Positions 1-6,890 of a stretch of 12,103 bases of DNA are shown here, piece after piece; position 1 is the first letter of the stretch; the number at the start of each line of letters is the position of its first letter. The position numbers and the translations under genes were made by a program. Source of the stretch: CAMQVM01 sp044433365. Lineage in GTDB: Bacteria; Bacteroidota; Bacteroidia; Bacteroidales; Rikenellaceae. The stretch covers positions 1 through 12,103 of the forward strand of contig JAWXTR010000093.1 in NCBI GenBank assembly GCA_044433365.1, read 5' to 3'. The notes beneath the pieces were generated by a model, which ran no database searches, had not been told where the DNA came from, and worked only from the letters and a program-made list of their open reading frames with translations.

Positions 1-116
1 GAGATTTTTTGCTATTGAATCGAAAATATAGTGGTTCTATATTGAGATTTAATAGTGAAAAATATCGCTCCAAGAGTGCTATTAAGAATATGGCAATAAT
101 TGTTTTACACTACTTA
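1..116. mobile_element. Family A palindromic element (MITE-like), right part, cut by window edge
   Basis: This stretch is about 90% identical to 9898-10012, with a handful of substitutions and one single-base indel. The complete copy at 9849-10010 shows that the element is a 162-bp imperfect inverted repeat flanked by TA; here the right terminus (…TTTTACACTACT) ends at 114 and is followed by TA at 115-116. The left ~50 bp would lie before base 1. It has inserted in the 3' part of a lipoprotein gene and supplies that gene's last 11 codons and its stop. No transposase is encoded, so movement would need an enzyme from elsewhere; IS630/mariner type is inferred from the TA target. Confidence 0.8.
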
Positions 117-507
117 TAATCCAATTCTTATCAATTGTAATTAGATTATTCTTCTCATCGAAACAAAAATCTACAAAAGTTGTCGTCCACTCATTAGCTG
201 CATTTCCTCGCTTAATATAAGAGCCTCCAAAATTACCATCTAAATCAAACTCCTTAATCCCAACCAAATTATAATCCAAGAAATAGAGCTTACCGTTATT
301 CAAACCCCATTTTCCCATTAATGAAGTCTCATTAGCATCTATAAAGATAGTATCTAACCGAATTTTATCAATTACCACCTCTTTACTACCTCTATGTTGT
401 AAATTTTCATATTCTCCTCTATCTTCATTCCCTCCACATGCACTAAGCAATATAAGTAAAGATAAGCAGTACAAGGTATTTTTAAATTTTAATTTATTTA
501 TCTTCAT
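82..507 (-). pseudogene. 6-bladed beta-propeller lipoprotein, truncated by element insertion
   Basis: The 141-residue product starts with a lipoprotein signal peptide: a basic N-terminus, a hydrophobic stretch and the lipobox LLSAC with Cys24, so it would be anchored in the envelope. Residues about 40-130 resemble the first blades of the Bacteroidota 6-bladed beta-propeller lipoproteins (GKLYFLDYN, then FDLDGNF, then FCFDEKNNLITID), whose usual length is near 350-400 residues. Residues 1-130 are native. Residues 131-141 and the stop at 82-84 are encoded by the palindromic element at 1-116, so about two thirds of the protein is missing. The start ATG overlaps the end of the upstream broken gene by 14 bp, indicating a coupled operon. 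No homologue outside Bacteroidota families is suggested; the precise function of these propellers is not known to me. Confidence 0.75.
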
Positions 508-1819
508 AATAGTCTCGGTTATAGATGATTTTGTAAATTTTTAGTCGATTATATTTCCTTATTTTTTCCAATTTCTCAATTTTTGCATCTTCAATATCAT
601 AAATATAATATCGAACATTATAAGCGTTATTTTCAGCCTGCTGAGCTAACGTAGTTTTACCATCATCGTTTAAATCACTCTCCAACTTATCCCAATCCTA
701 CCAACCTAGCCTATCCCTACCCAATTTTGACTCAATAAATGGTGCCGACGCATTAATTAGCTCATTAGAAAAGAGCAGACCAGAGGATTCCAACTCTTTT
801 TTAAAATCGTTATCCACCTCTACTATATCATAAAATTTAACATACTCCGACTCTTTTAACTTCTCACTAAAAGGTCGTGGTCTGCAATTAGGTTTGATAA
901 GTAAAATTCATCATCAACCATCGGATCTTGCCACTCTACATTCATTGATATATCAACTGGAAATATCGTACCACTCTTAATCTCATAGTTTATTTCGATT
1001 CTATGGTTTGTGGCTAAAGGCGAAGTTGGTGTAATATATCTTTTACGTGGTAAATTAGAGAATTTGTCGATGTAGTTCTCCATTACAATTTTTTTAATGA
1101 AGCGATTTTCATTGCAATAATAGAGATACCCCTCACCCGATATTTTACATTTCGTATCGAAATATTTATCTTTAGATTTAAAATGGATTATAGTACACTC
1201 TTTTGATTTGTCCGACTCTATAATTTCAAAATCATAATAGTTAATCATCTTAGAATTAAGCGGAGAATATATCTCAAGTGCACGTTTATATGTTGTTGAA
1301 ACAACCGATAGAACATCATTATATCCAACTAACATACCTCTTTTCAAAGTCGATTCATCACTTTGAACTAAAGCTCTCTCTAGCTGAAATTTTCCATTTG
1401 CGGAGTAAGGATTGCTACGCATTAGATTTAGCATAACTATCAAATCAAGCCATTTTTATCAAGAAATGGAGTTTTTCCGATTTTTGATTAAAATCGTAAG
1501 ACTGTAATAACGACTCCGTTGCAAACAGTTCTCTATATTTTCCATTCGCTTCAACCGTATGTGTTAAAATAAATGTAGAGATAAAATTTTTTGAGTATTT
1601 TGATGCAAAAGTACGTGCAGCTCTTTGGGTCAGTTTTTTAGCATAGTTTTCAGGATATACATCTATTCCCTTAATATCTACAACTCTTTTTTGCTGCTTT
1701 TGCAAACTATCACTATAGTTTTGTGTATCTATACATAATTTGAGATTACTATCATTTGCAATTGAAGTGCTAAATATTGATAGTTGAATAAAGAATAGGG
1801 CTAAAAACAACTGTTTCAT
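494..1819 (-). pseudogene. Broken secreted protein gene (two frameshifts, one nonsense), about 440 codons originally
   Basis: Three open segments read as one protein. Segment 1 (1819-1445) has a signal peptide (MKQLFLALFFIQLSIFSTSIA) and ends early. Segment 2 continues in another frame down to 856, with a likely slip in the A5 run at 1453-1457. Segment 3 returns to the first frame near the A4 run at 869-872 (reading on as SEKLKESEYVKFYD…) and runs to the stop at 494, but is interrupted by an in-frame TAG at 698-700 inside …RLGW*DWDKLESD…. The coding quality on both sides of each lesion argues for real gene decay. The region with RELFATES and later YYDFEIIE…TIIHFKSK…GYLYY resembles the repeat-less part of Bacteroidota carboxypeptidase-like surface proteins (DUF5686-like), which is a weak assignment. 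It precedes and overlaps the truncated propeller lipoprotein gene, so both members of the operon are dead. Confidence 0.7.
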
Positions 1820-2130
1820 AGATAAGATATTTGCATGAATAACTTTAAATTCATTAGTAATGCTAATAAAGGTTTGAAATAAGGTTTTTCAAATGTTTAT
1901 TAAAGGGAACATCTAAAATCTGACTTTCGGAGCTTTTCCGTTTTAAAGCTTCACCTTTGGATTTTGCAAATAAGGGCGATAGGAGCCACTACAGCCCATA
2001 TTTGCAAAATCCAAATCTAAAGCCTTAAAACAAAAAATCTCTCAAAATCCAGAATTTAGAACTCCTCTAAAGTTACTAATATTATGCAAATATATTATTA
2101 TTTTTTAAAATTTACAACTATCAAAGCAGT
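1820..2130. other. Intergenic region dominated by one palindromic repeat
   Basis: These 311 bp separate the end of coaE from the start of the decayed operon. Apart from the palindrome at 1902-2072 they are AT-rich and hold no open frame with coding character. I could not find a convincing TAnnTTTG promoter for the decayed operon in 1820-1900. Confidence 0.7.
1902..2072. repeat. Family B palindromic repeat, complete copy (171 bp)
   Basis: A long imperfect inverted repeat centred near 1985. The inner arms are 1941-1977 and 1994-2030 (GGATTTTGCAAATA… against …TATTTGCAAAATCC) around a 16-base loop at 1978-1993; the outer arms are 1902-1940 and 2031-2072 (GGGAACATCTAAAATCTG against CAGAATTTAGAACTCC). 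Related copies or fragments lie at 5937-6177, 9800-10190, 10204-10250 and about 11104-11310. As RNA it would fold into a hairpin of about 80 bp just beyond coaE and may act as a terminator or 3' stabiliser; that is inference. Confidence 0.85.
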
Positions 2131-2700
2131 TTATAATCTATTTATAACGTCCAATAACGACTCAATAACACTACACTGTTCGTTGCAATGGATAGTAAAA
2201 TCAGATTTTTCTTCACGCTCACTATCGCTCATTTGGGCATCAATACGTTTTTCAATTTGCTCTCTATTAGCATTGTCACGACGAGTAACACGCTCTATAC
2301 GAAGCTCTTTAGGGGCAGAAATTGTGATAATTTTATCGGTTAAGCTATCCATACCACTCTCAAAAAGTATCGCCGACTCTACAAAAATAATCTCATCTGT
2401 ATGCTCAGAGGCAAAACTTTTAAAATCTTCAAAAACTGCTGGATGTACAACCTTTTCGAGAGCCAAAAGCTGTTGTTTATCGCCAAAAACCTTTGACGCA
2501 AGATATTTGTTGTTTAGTCGCCCCTTAGTATATGACTCTTCACCAAAAAGTGCAATTATTGACTCTATAACATTTCTGTTATTATTCATTAGGTATGCAC
2601 CTCTTTGGTCAGATAGGTAAACCTCGTAACCCATTGCTGTCAAAACCTTGCAAACAGTACTTTTACCGCTTCCAATACCTCCTGTAATACCTACTATCAC
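2131..2700 (-). CDS. coaE: Dephospho-CoA kinase
   Basis: Cytosolic enzyme of the last step of coenzyme A synthesis: ATP-dependent phosphorylation of the ribose 3'-hydroxyl of dephospho-CoA. The 189-residue length is normal for CoaE. A P-loop GGIGSGKST occupies residues 7-15. The expected acidic residue follows in YLSD (Asp31), the ‘VESAILFE’ segment matches the family's V-P-L-L-F-E region, and ‘RVTRRDN’ matches the conserved R-x-x-R-D of the lid region. The start is GTG at 2698-2700, which overlaps the TGA stop of the upstream YbbR-domain gene by four bases (GTGA), so translation is probably coupled. It is the last gene of the housekeeping block. The assignment is secure. Confidence 0.96.
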   Translation of the reverse strand: MIVGITGGIGSGKSTVCKVLTAMGYEVYLSDQRGAYLMNNNRNVIESIIALFGEESYTKGRLNNKYLASKVFGDKQQLLALEKVVHPAVFEDFKSFASEHTDEIIFVESAILFESGMDSLTDKIITISAPKELRIERVTRRDNANREQIEKRIDAQMSDSEREEKSDFTIHCNEQCSVIESLLDVINRL

Positions 2701-3674
2701 TCTTTCTCCATTTTTAGAATTGTTATAAATTGAGGTTGAACTGATTGTAGGGTAACACCCTCAGGCAGGTTGTCTATCTTTACCTCATAAATATTTTTAC
2801 CAAGCTGATTTTCACGACTATAATATGCGAAAATGTCAAAATCTGATTCATCAATATACGAAGCAACATCTTGAGCACAATTCAACATCACAGTTACATT
2901 CGTTGGAATTGATATGAAATCAAAGTGATTGAGCGATGTATCTCGATTATGAATTTTGGGCTTTAGCGTAAATTCTTTTTCTGTAAATCGGTCGGTAGTA
3001 GCTATATAACTAACTTTTTCTGTAGAGTAAATGATGTTATCAAACATTTTAATTCCTACCTCGCCTCTAATATCACCACTTCGTCTGCTCTTTAACTCTT
3101 TTTTTTCGGTTGTGACAGCTGAAATATTTGCCAAAATCTCTTTACTTCCAGAGAGGAGAACTGAGCAAGGCTCTATCATAATATCACCTACTAACATATA
3201 GCCACCATTCGAAGAGTTAACAGAAATATCATGAATTACTTCAACCATCTTTTTAATATTCTTCTCTTCAGGCAATTTTATTAGCTTATCGTTAATCTCT
3301 AAAACAGATATTCCTCTAATCTTATTTCCAATCTTACTATATATAGATTCCGATTCAATCGAGGGGTTCTCTTTACTGTAAGCAGCAGTGAGCAGACTCT
3401 CATCCAATGATATTTCAACCATTTTAGCCATTGGGAATAGTCTTAAAATCATCAAATCATATCCCTTGGCACTAATCTTACAAGATACGTCGAAATAGCT
3501 TCTTCGTCCAATCTGAACTGGATTTTCAACACCTTTAATCTTTACAGGAATAGTTTGATCGACCGTAAATGTAGAGTTAAGCTTGTTGAAATACCATACA
3601 GCTAGCGATAAAAGAATAAAAACAAGAAATAGAGGCTCTCGCATTCTTGCTAACATTTGACGTAAAATTTTCAT
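2697..3674 (-). CDS. YbbR-domain (CdaR-like) membrane-anchored protein
   Basis: A 325-residue protein with a short basic N-terminus, one membrane segment at about residues 14-30 (PLFLVFILLSLAVWYF) and a long extracytoplasmic part made of repeated beta-rich YbbR-type modules (for example the ‘IPVKIKGVEN’ start near residue 42 and ‘LPEGVTLQSVQPQFITI’ near the C-terminus). In Firmicutes the homologue CdaR regulates the diadenylate cyclase CdaA; in Bacteroidota the gene is usually found, as here, between yajC and coaE, and its role is less clear. No cdaA lies in this window. The ATG at 3672-3674 gives the membrane anchor the right position. The stop overlaps the coaE start by four bases. Confidence 0.88.
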   Translation of the reverse strand: MKILRQMLARMREPLFLVFILLSLAVWYFNKLNSTFTVDQTIPVKIKGVENPVQIGRRSYFDVSCKISAKGYDLMILRLFPMAKMVEISLDESLLTAAYSKENPSIESESIYSKIGNKIRGISVLEINDKLIKLPEEKNIKKMVEVIHDISVNSSNGGYMLVGDIMIEPCSVLLSGSKEILANISAVTTEKKELKSRRSGDIRGEVGIKMFDNIIYSTEKVSYIATTDRFTEKEFTLKPKIHNRDTSLNHFDFISIPTNVTVMLNCAQDVASYIDESDFDIFAYYSRENQLGKNIYEVKIDNLPEGVTLQSVQPQFITILKMEKE

Positions 3675-3712
3675 TGGATATTATAGGTTTGAAAGGTTAT
3701 TATTACTATACC

Positions 3713-3750
3713 AAAAATGCGAATTAAGTCTTAAAACTCAATTCGCACTA
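3713..3750 (-). terminator. Terminator-like hairpin after yajC
   Basis: On the minus strand an 8-bp perfect stem (TGCGAATT / AATTCGCA, 3740-3747 and 3718-3725) with a 14-base loop is followed by five T (3713-3717). It begins about 30 bp after the yajC stop. The short U-run and AT-rich stem suggest partial rather than complete termination before the YbbR gene. Confidence 0.5.
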
Positions 3751-3776
3751 TTTAGCATATTCTTTTAAAAAAAAGA

Positions 3777-4106
3777 CTATTTTCTAACTACGTCAGATAA
3801 ATCTTTCATAATCATAGTTTTGTCAACTTTGATTGAAACATTATTATCAACTTCAAGTGAGATATGAGTATCTGTAATTGATTTAACAACACCGTAGATA
3901 CCACCTGCTGTAACAACTTTGTCACCTTTTTGAAGTGAATCACGGAATTTTACAAGTTCTTTTTGACGTTTTTGTTGTGGACGAATCATAAAGAAATACA
4001 TTACAACAAAAACTAATGCCATCATTACAAAGAATGACAAATTTGACTCGCCTGCAGCACCATCAGCAGGTGCAGCCATAAGTGGCGCAATGAAGTTTAA
4101 ATTCAT
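3777..4106 (-). CDS. yajC: Preprotein translocase subunit YajC
   Basis: Small inner-membrane accessory subunit associated with the SecDF-YajC part of the Sec translocon. The 109-residue product has a short N-terminal segment rich in Ala, a single membrane span at about residues 23-41 (LSFFVMMALVFVVMYFFMI) and the hallmark cytosolic continuation RPQQKRQKE, followed by the small beta domain with GDKVVTAGGIYGVV. Length and motif order are typical. secD/secF are not adjacent, which is common in Bacteroidota, where yajC lies between nusB and the YbbR gene. A hairpin at 3713-3750 follows the gene. Confidence 0.96.
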   Translation of the reverse strand: MNLNFIAPLMAAPADGAAGESNLSFFVMMALVFVVMYFFMIRPQQKRQKELVKFRDSLQKGDKVVTAGGIYGVVKSITDTHISLEVDNNVSIKVDKTMIMKDLSDVVRK

Positions 4107-4372
4107 AATTTTATGGTTTAATTTAATTAATTATCTTATTTATTGCTTAATGCCAATAAAGGGCATGAAAAACCTTCTTCCGCTTTTAACGAGCGGAGCG
4201 AAGCCGTGAGTGGAAACTCAGCGATTTTTGCCAGCCCTCTGGGCGTGCTTTTTCTAAAAAAGCATTAACAAAAGTTATTTTTTATAACTCAGATTGTAAA
4301 AATAGCTCAAAATAGCTCTAAAATTTCAAACTTTTATTCGCATGCTTATAAGAAATATTTATGTTTGAAAGA
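4107..4372. other. Spacer with a GC-richer block between DUF1573 gene and yajC
   Basis: Most of this 266-bp spacer is AT-rich, but about 4150-4262 is clearly richer in G+C than its surroundings. It contains small hairpins: CCGCT/AGCGG (4180-4184 with 4192-4196) and GCCC-TCT-GGGC at 4234-4244, the latter followed on the plus strand by a T-rich stretch. There is no open frame of note. It may be another intergenic repeat type or a structured leader of yajC; neither is demonstrated. No clear TAnnTTTG box was found for yajC. Confidence 0.5.
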
Positions 4373-4849
4373 CTATTTGACAAACGCCTTCATCTCGACA
4401 ATAAACTTGCCTAATGAGCTATCAATAATTATATCAAAATACTCTTCTCCCTCTTTCCCACTCGTATTGATTGTATAGTTTACCCTGGCAACTTCACCAT
4501 TGTTAAGCTCCTTAAAACTTCCCTCTAGTGTCATACATCCACATGTGCCCTTCATCTCAATAATTGTAAGTGAATCGGCAGAAGTCGAAAAATTTAGCAC
4601 TCCGCTAATTGTTTCTCCAGCACCAATCGTGCCTAAATTGCGCTCTAAAAGAGTGGTATATTGATCGTTATAAAGCTCATTTTTAGGCTTTTCTATCATG
4701 ATAATCTGACCAACTAGTTTTGTTTTAGACTCATTACTATTATCAAGCTCAATTTGTGAGCTTTTTAAGCTATCTCCACCGTTACCACCACTAAAGCAGC
4801 TAGTTAATAGAGAGAGGGCTACTATTAATAGAAAAAGATTCTTTAACAT
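4373..4849 (-). CDS. DUF1573 lipoprotein
   Basis: A 158-residue secreted lipoprotein of the DUF1573 family, which is widespread in Bacteroidota envelopes and has no settled function. With the start at 4849 the protein begins with a classical signal peptide (MLKNLFLLIVALSLLTSC) and lipobox Cys18. An upstream in-frame start at 4882 would add 11 residues and place the start inside nusB; I prefer 4849 because it lies four bases after the nusB stop and fits the signal peptide. The DUF1573 Ig-like core is at about residues 72-158, with the family's signature Cys-Gly-Cys (GTCGC, Cys103 and Cys105), then NNGEVARVNYTINTSGKEGE. It is cotranscribed with nusB, a common arrangement in the group. Confidence 0.9.
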   Translation of the reverse strand: MLKNLFLLIVALSLLTSCFSGGNGGDSLKSSQIELDNSNESKTKLVGQIIMIEKPKNELYNDQYTTLLERNLGTIGAGETISGVLNFSTSADSLTIIEMKGTCGCMTLEGSFKELNNGEVARVNYTINTSGKEGEEYFDIIIDSSLGKFIVEMKAFVK

Positions 4850-4853
4850 CAAA

Positions 4854-5807
4854 CTAAATATTTTTTGTAGCAGGCATTTCACCGCTCTCTTTTAAAGAGA
4901 GAACAACTTTGTCGAGAATACCGTTGATAAACACCCCACTCTTATTTGAACTATAATATTTTGAAATCTCAATAAACTCATTCAAAGTGACATTTATAGG
5001 AATATTTGCAAAATACTTAATTTCAGAAATTGCAGTAAGCAGTATCAGTTTATCCATAAATGCAATACGCTCAACATCCCAATTATGGGTAAAGGTGTCG
5101 ATAAAACTTAGTAATTTTTCACTATCTTCTACAGATTTCATGAAAAGCTCTTTGGCAAAATATAAGTCGTCCGAATTTTTGTAAGCCTCCATTAAATTCA
5201 ACTCGCTATATTTCTCTTGGTCTATAACCATTTTTGAAGAGAATTTAGAGACTGTTTGAAGAGCTTGCGAGGCCGCATACTCAACACAATCTGACCAAAA
5301 AATCGAGATATCTTCCATCTCTTCCATCAAAAAGTCGGCATCTTCTATCTCATTTTTGTAGAAATTCATAACGAAATTTTTGTGGTCGTTGTAAGTCACA
5401 TTTTCGAGCTTCATATACTCTTTATAATACTCTTTCTCGACCATTGCGTTGTAGATTTTCTTAACAACATCGCTATGACCTGCCCATGAAAGGCGTTGTT
5501 TGGTCATAAATTTAGCCAAAGTTTGACTACCTGAAAGCTGTAAAATAACAGGATTTTCGACAAGTCGTAAATTAGGATTTTTCTCCTCATTTGAGGCAAA
5601 ATGTTTATCCTTAGCTATATCAATCTTAGATTGAGCACAATACGCCACTTCACAAGGTAGTGTCAACATTAAATAATAGAGGTGATGACACTTTTCTAGC
5701 GAATAAAGTAGGTTTCTTTGTGAAACTGTCGCAATATTCTCTTCACCTGTAAAATGTGTATAGAGTGTTTGAATTACCCTAATACGAATTAATCTTCTGC
5801 TTATCAT
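4854..5807 (-). CDS. nusB: Transcription antitermination factor NusB (long Bacteroidota form)
   Basis: NusB binds boxA RNA together with ribosomal protein S10 and supports rRNA antitermination. This 317-residue protein is about twice the length of E. coli NusB, as is normal in Bacteroidota: the N-terminal MISRRLIRIRVIQTLYTHF matches the first NusB helix, the middle (about 60-230) is an expanded helical insertion, and the C-terminal core is recognisable from W243-D-x-E-R through L-L-T-A-I-S-E to NVTLNEFIEISKYYS…KSGVFINGILDKV (272-301). It is the first gene of the minus-strand housekeeping block. No strong promoter box was seen in 5808-5940. The assignment is secure. Confidence 0.95.
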   Translation of the reverse strand: MISRRLIRIRVIQTLYTHFTGEENIATVSQRNLLYSLEKCHHLYYLMLTLPCEVAYCAQSKIDIAKDKHFASNEEKNPNLRLVENPVILQLSGSQTLAKFMTKQRLSWAGHSDVVKKIYNAMVEKEYYKEYMKLENVTYNDHKNFVMNFYKNEIEDADFLMEEMEDISIFWSDCVEYAASQALQTVSKFSSKMVIDQEKYSELNLMEAYKNSDDLYFAKELFMKSVEDSEKLLSFIDTFTHNWDVERIAFMDKLILLTAISEIKYFANIPINVTLNEFIEISKYYSSNKSGVFINGILDKVVLSLKESGEMPATKNI

Positions 5808-6231
5808 TCTATATAAAATTTGCTTAATTTTCCTTTAGTTTAATAGATTTTCATACTTTTAAACGTAAAAAATAGTAAAAAAGTATAGTTGGAATTTTTA
5901 TGTGAAAAATAACTTCTTTAATTGGAGCTAATTATAGAACTCCTCTAAAGAAAGACAAGTGTATATCTCAAAGAGCGTTAAAATTTAAAATTGTGACAAA
6001 ACTAAGGGGAGTTTCTAATAAATTGCTTTGAAACAATGCTATATTTTTAGTAATTAGGTTTTAATCGGAAAAGAGGAACATTCATACATAATAAAATATA
6101 CCAACTATCGACAAACTAAAATATAATTCTTAAAATGAGAAACATCAAATTCAAATTATTAGGAACTCCCCTCAATGGCTTTTTAAGGAAGAACTAAAAA
6201 TTAACTCCCTATTCTAAATTGAGCGTAAAAT
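5808..6231. repeat. Intergenic region with degenerate family B repeat fragments
   Basis: No coding potential was seen in these 424 bp between the ferredoxin gene and nusB. Pieces of the family B repeat are visible: GAACTCCTCTAAAG at 5937-5950 is identical to 2059-2072; GAGCGTTAAAATTTAAAATT near 5972-5991 resembles the arm at 10095-10114; CAAATTATTAGGAACTCCCCT at about 6153-6172 resembles the outer end at 10168-10186. The segments 6005-6022 and 6155-6172 are inverted repeats of each other (16 of 18 positions) about 130 bp apart. These look like old, partly rearranged copies. Confidence 0.6.
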
Positions 6232-6501
6232 TTATTCTATACCCAACTCTTCTTTAATTGCAGCAACAACTTTTTCGATAGACGCTTTTGCAATAACTTT
6301 ATCACCAACTTCTACAAATGGAGCTTTAGGCTCTTCATTCTCTTCGCAACAATTGCAGTGTTCAAGACATGGAGCACCAATAATATCTAACTGCTCTTGA
6401 ATTTCCTCAGATAGATGCTCATCTAGTGCCTGCAATTCAGCACCACCCATAACATAACATAAAGTACCTGTACAGATTTTGACAACCAATTTTCTTTCCA
6501 T
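6232..6501 (-). CDS. NuoE-like [2Fe-2S] thioredoxin-fold ferredoxin
   Basis: An 89-residue protein of the thioredoxin-like [2Fe-2S] ferredoxin family, equivalent to the cluster-binding half of NuoE/HndA. Cluster ligands are visible as C10-x4-C15 and C45-x3-C49, the NuoE spacing pattern; two further cysteines, C51 and C52, follow in an acidic loop. The N-terminal helical domain of full NuoE is absent, so this is the short form that accompanies hydrogenase regulatory genes in anaerobes. It probably passes electrons or redox state to or from the HydS-like protein encoded upstream (inference). Here it stands alone: 389 bp separate it from the phosphatase gene and no NuoF or HydA gene follows. It has its own promoter candidates at 6605-6636 and 6682-6689. 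Confidence 0.88.
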   Translation of the reverse strand: MERKLVVKICTGTLCYVMGGAELQALDEHLSEEIQEQLDIIGAPCLEHCNCCEENEEPKAPFVEVGDKVIAKASIEKVVAAIKEELGIE

Positions 6502-6604
6502 AATAACTTTCTTTTTGCACCTTTTTTTGCTCGTGCTAGTTTGTTTTTATTAATTATTTTTTATTTATTTTCAATTTTTTTTAATCTTTTGCTTAATCTT
6601 ACTA

Positions 6605-6636
6605 AAAATTTAATATCCATTAATGGATATTTACAA
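6605..6636 (-). promoter_or_regulatory. Candidate promoter of the ferredoxin gene with palindrome in the spacer
   Basis: Read on the minus strand: TTG at 6634-6636, a 21-bp spacer, then TAAATTTT at 6605-6612, which matches seven of eight positions of the Bacteroidota -7 box TAnnTTTG. Transcription would start near 6600, about 97 bases before the ATG. The spacer is occupied by the perfect palindrome at 6612-6631. Confidence 0.45.
6612..6631. promoter_or_regulatory. Perfect 20-bp palindrome, operator-like
   Basis: AATATCCAT followed by TAATGGATATT reads identically on both strands over 20 bases (half-site AATATCCATT). It lies between the -33 and -7 boxes of the promoter candidate above, the usual position of a repressor operator. 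The half-site does not match motifs I know for Rex, Fnr/Crp or Fur. Confidence 0.5.
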
Positions 6637-6681
6637 TAATTTAACATTCCCCTACAGGCTCTGTAATCAATTATTATAATG

Positions 6682-6689
6682 CAAATTTA
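6682..6689 (-). promoter_or_regulatory. Alternative -7 box upstream of the ferredoxin gene
   Basis: Minus-strand TAAATTTG is an exact match to TAnnTTTG. No good TTTG was found 19-21 bp upstream (GGTG at 6709-6712), so it is a weaker promoter call than the box alone suggests. The leader would be about 175 bases. Confidence 0.3.
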
Positions 6690-6890
6690 ACTTTTTTTTG
6701 CATATATACACCATTTTAGGTGCTTTTTTTACATATTTTTTTTATTCTGCAATTTTTATCACTTTTTTACGTTGACAGTTTTTATCTAAAACTATAACGT
6801 GAAATCGAAAAATCTTACAAGAGAAAACAGTATAAATTTGTCATTTTCAAGATATACAATGGCTCATTATTTTTCAAAAAACTGGAGTTA

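Larger units (their letters stand above)
6502..6890. other. Leader/promoter region of the ferredoxin gene
   Basis: These 389 bp are very AT-rich with T-runs on the plus strand and no open frame with coding character. They contain the palindrome at 6612-6631 and two minus-strand promoter candidates. I see no remnant of a lost hydrogenase gene. Confidence 0.6.

Noticed and set aside
1902..2072. Simple rho-independent terminator of coaE
   Set aside because: The palindrome is far longer than a terminator, recurs in other spacers, and lacks a clean T-run at its end; a terminating side effect remains possible.
2084..2620. Long plus-strand open frame opposite coaE
   Set aside because: It is the antisense shadow of coaE; the product is low-complexity Ser/Leu-rich and has no family features.
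4850..4882. Earlier start for the DUF1573 lipoprotein
   Set aside because: It would overlap nusB by 29 bp and push the signal peptide inwards; the start at 4849 fits better.
4987..5184. Plus-strand open frame opposite nusB
   Set aside because: Antisense of the NusB core, with no promoter or recognisable product.
6232..6501. Full NuoE/HndA hydrogenase subunit
   Set aside because: At 89 residues it lacks the N-terminal helical domain; it is the short ferredoxin form.
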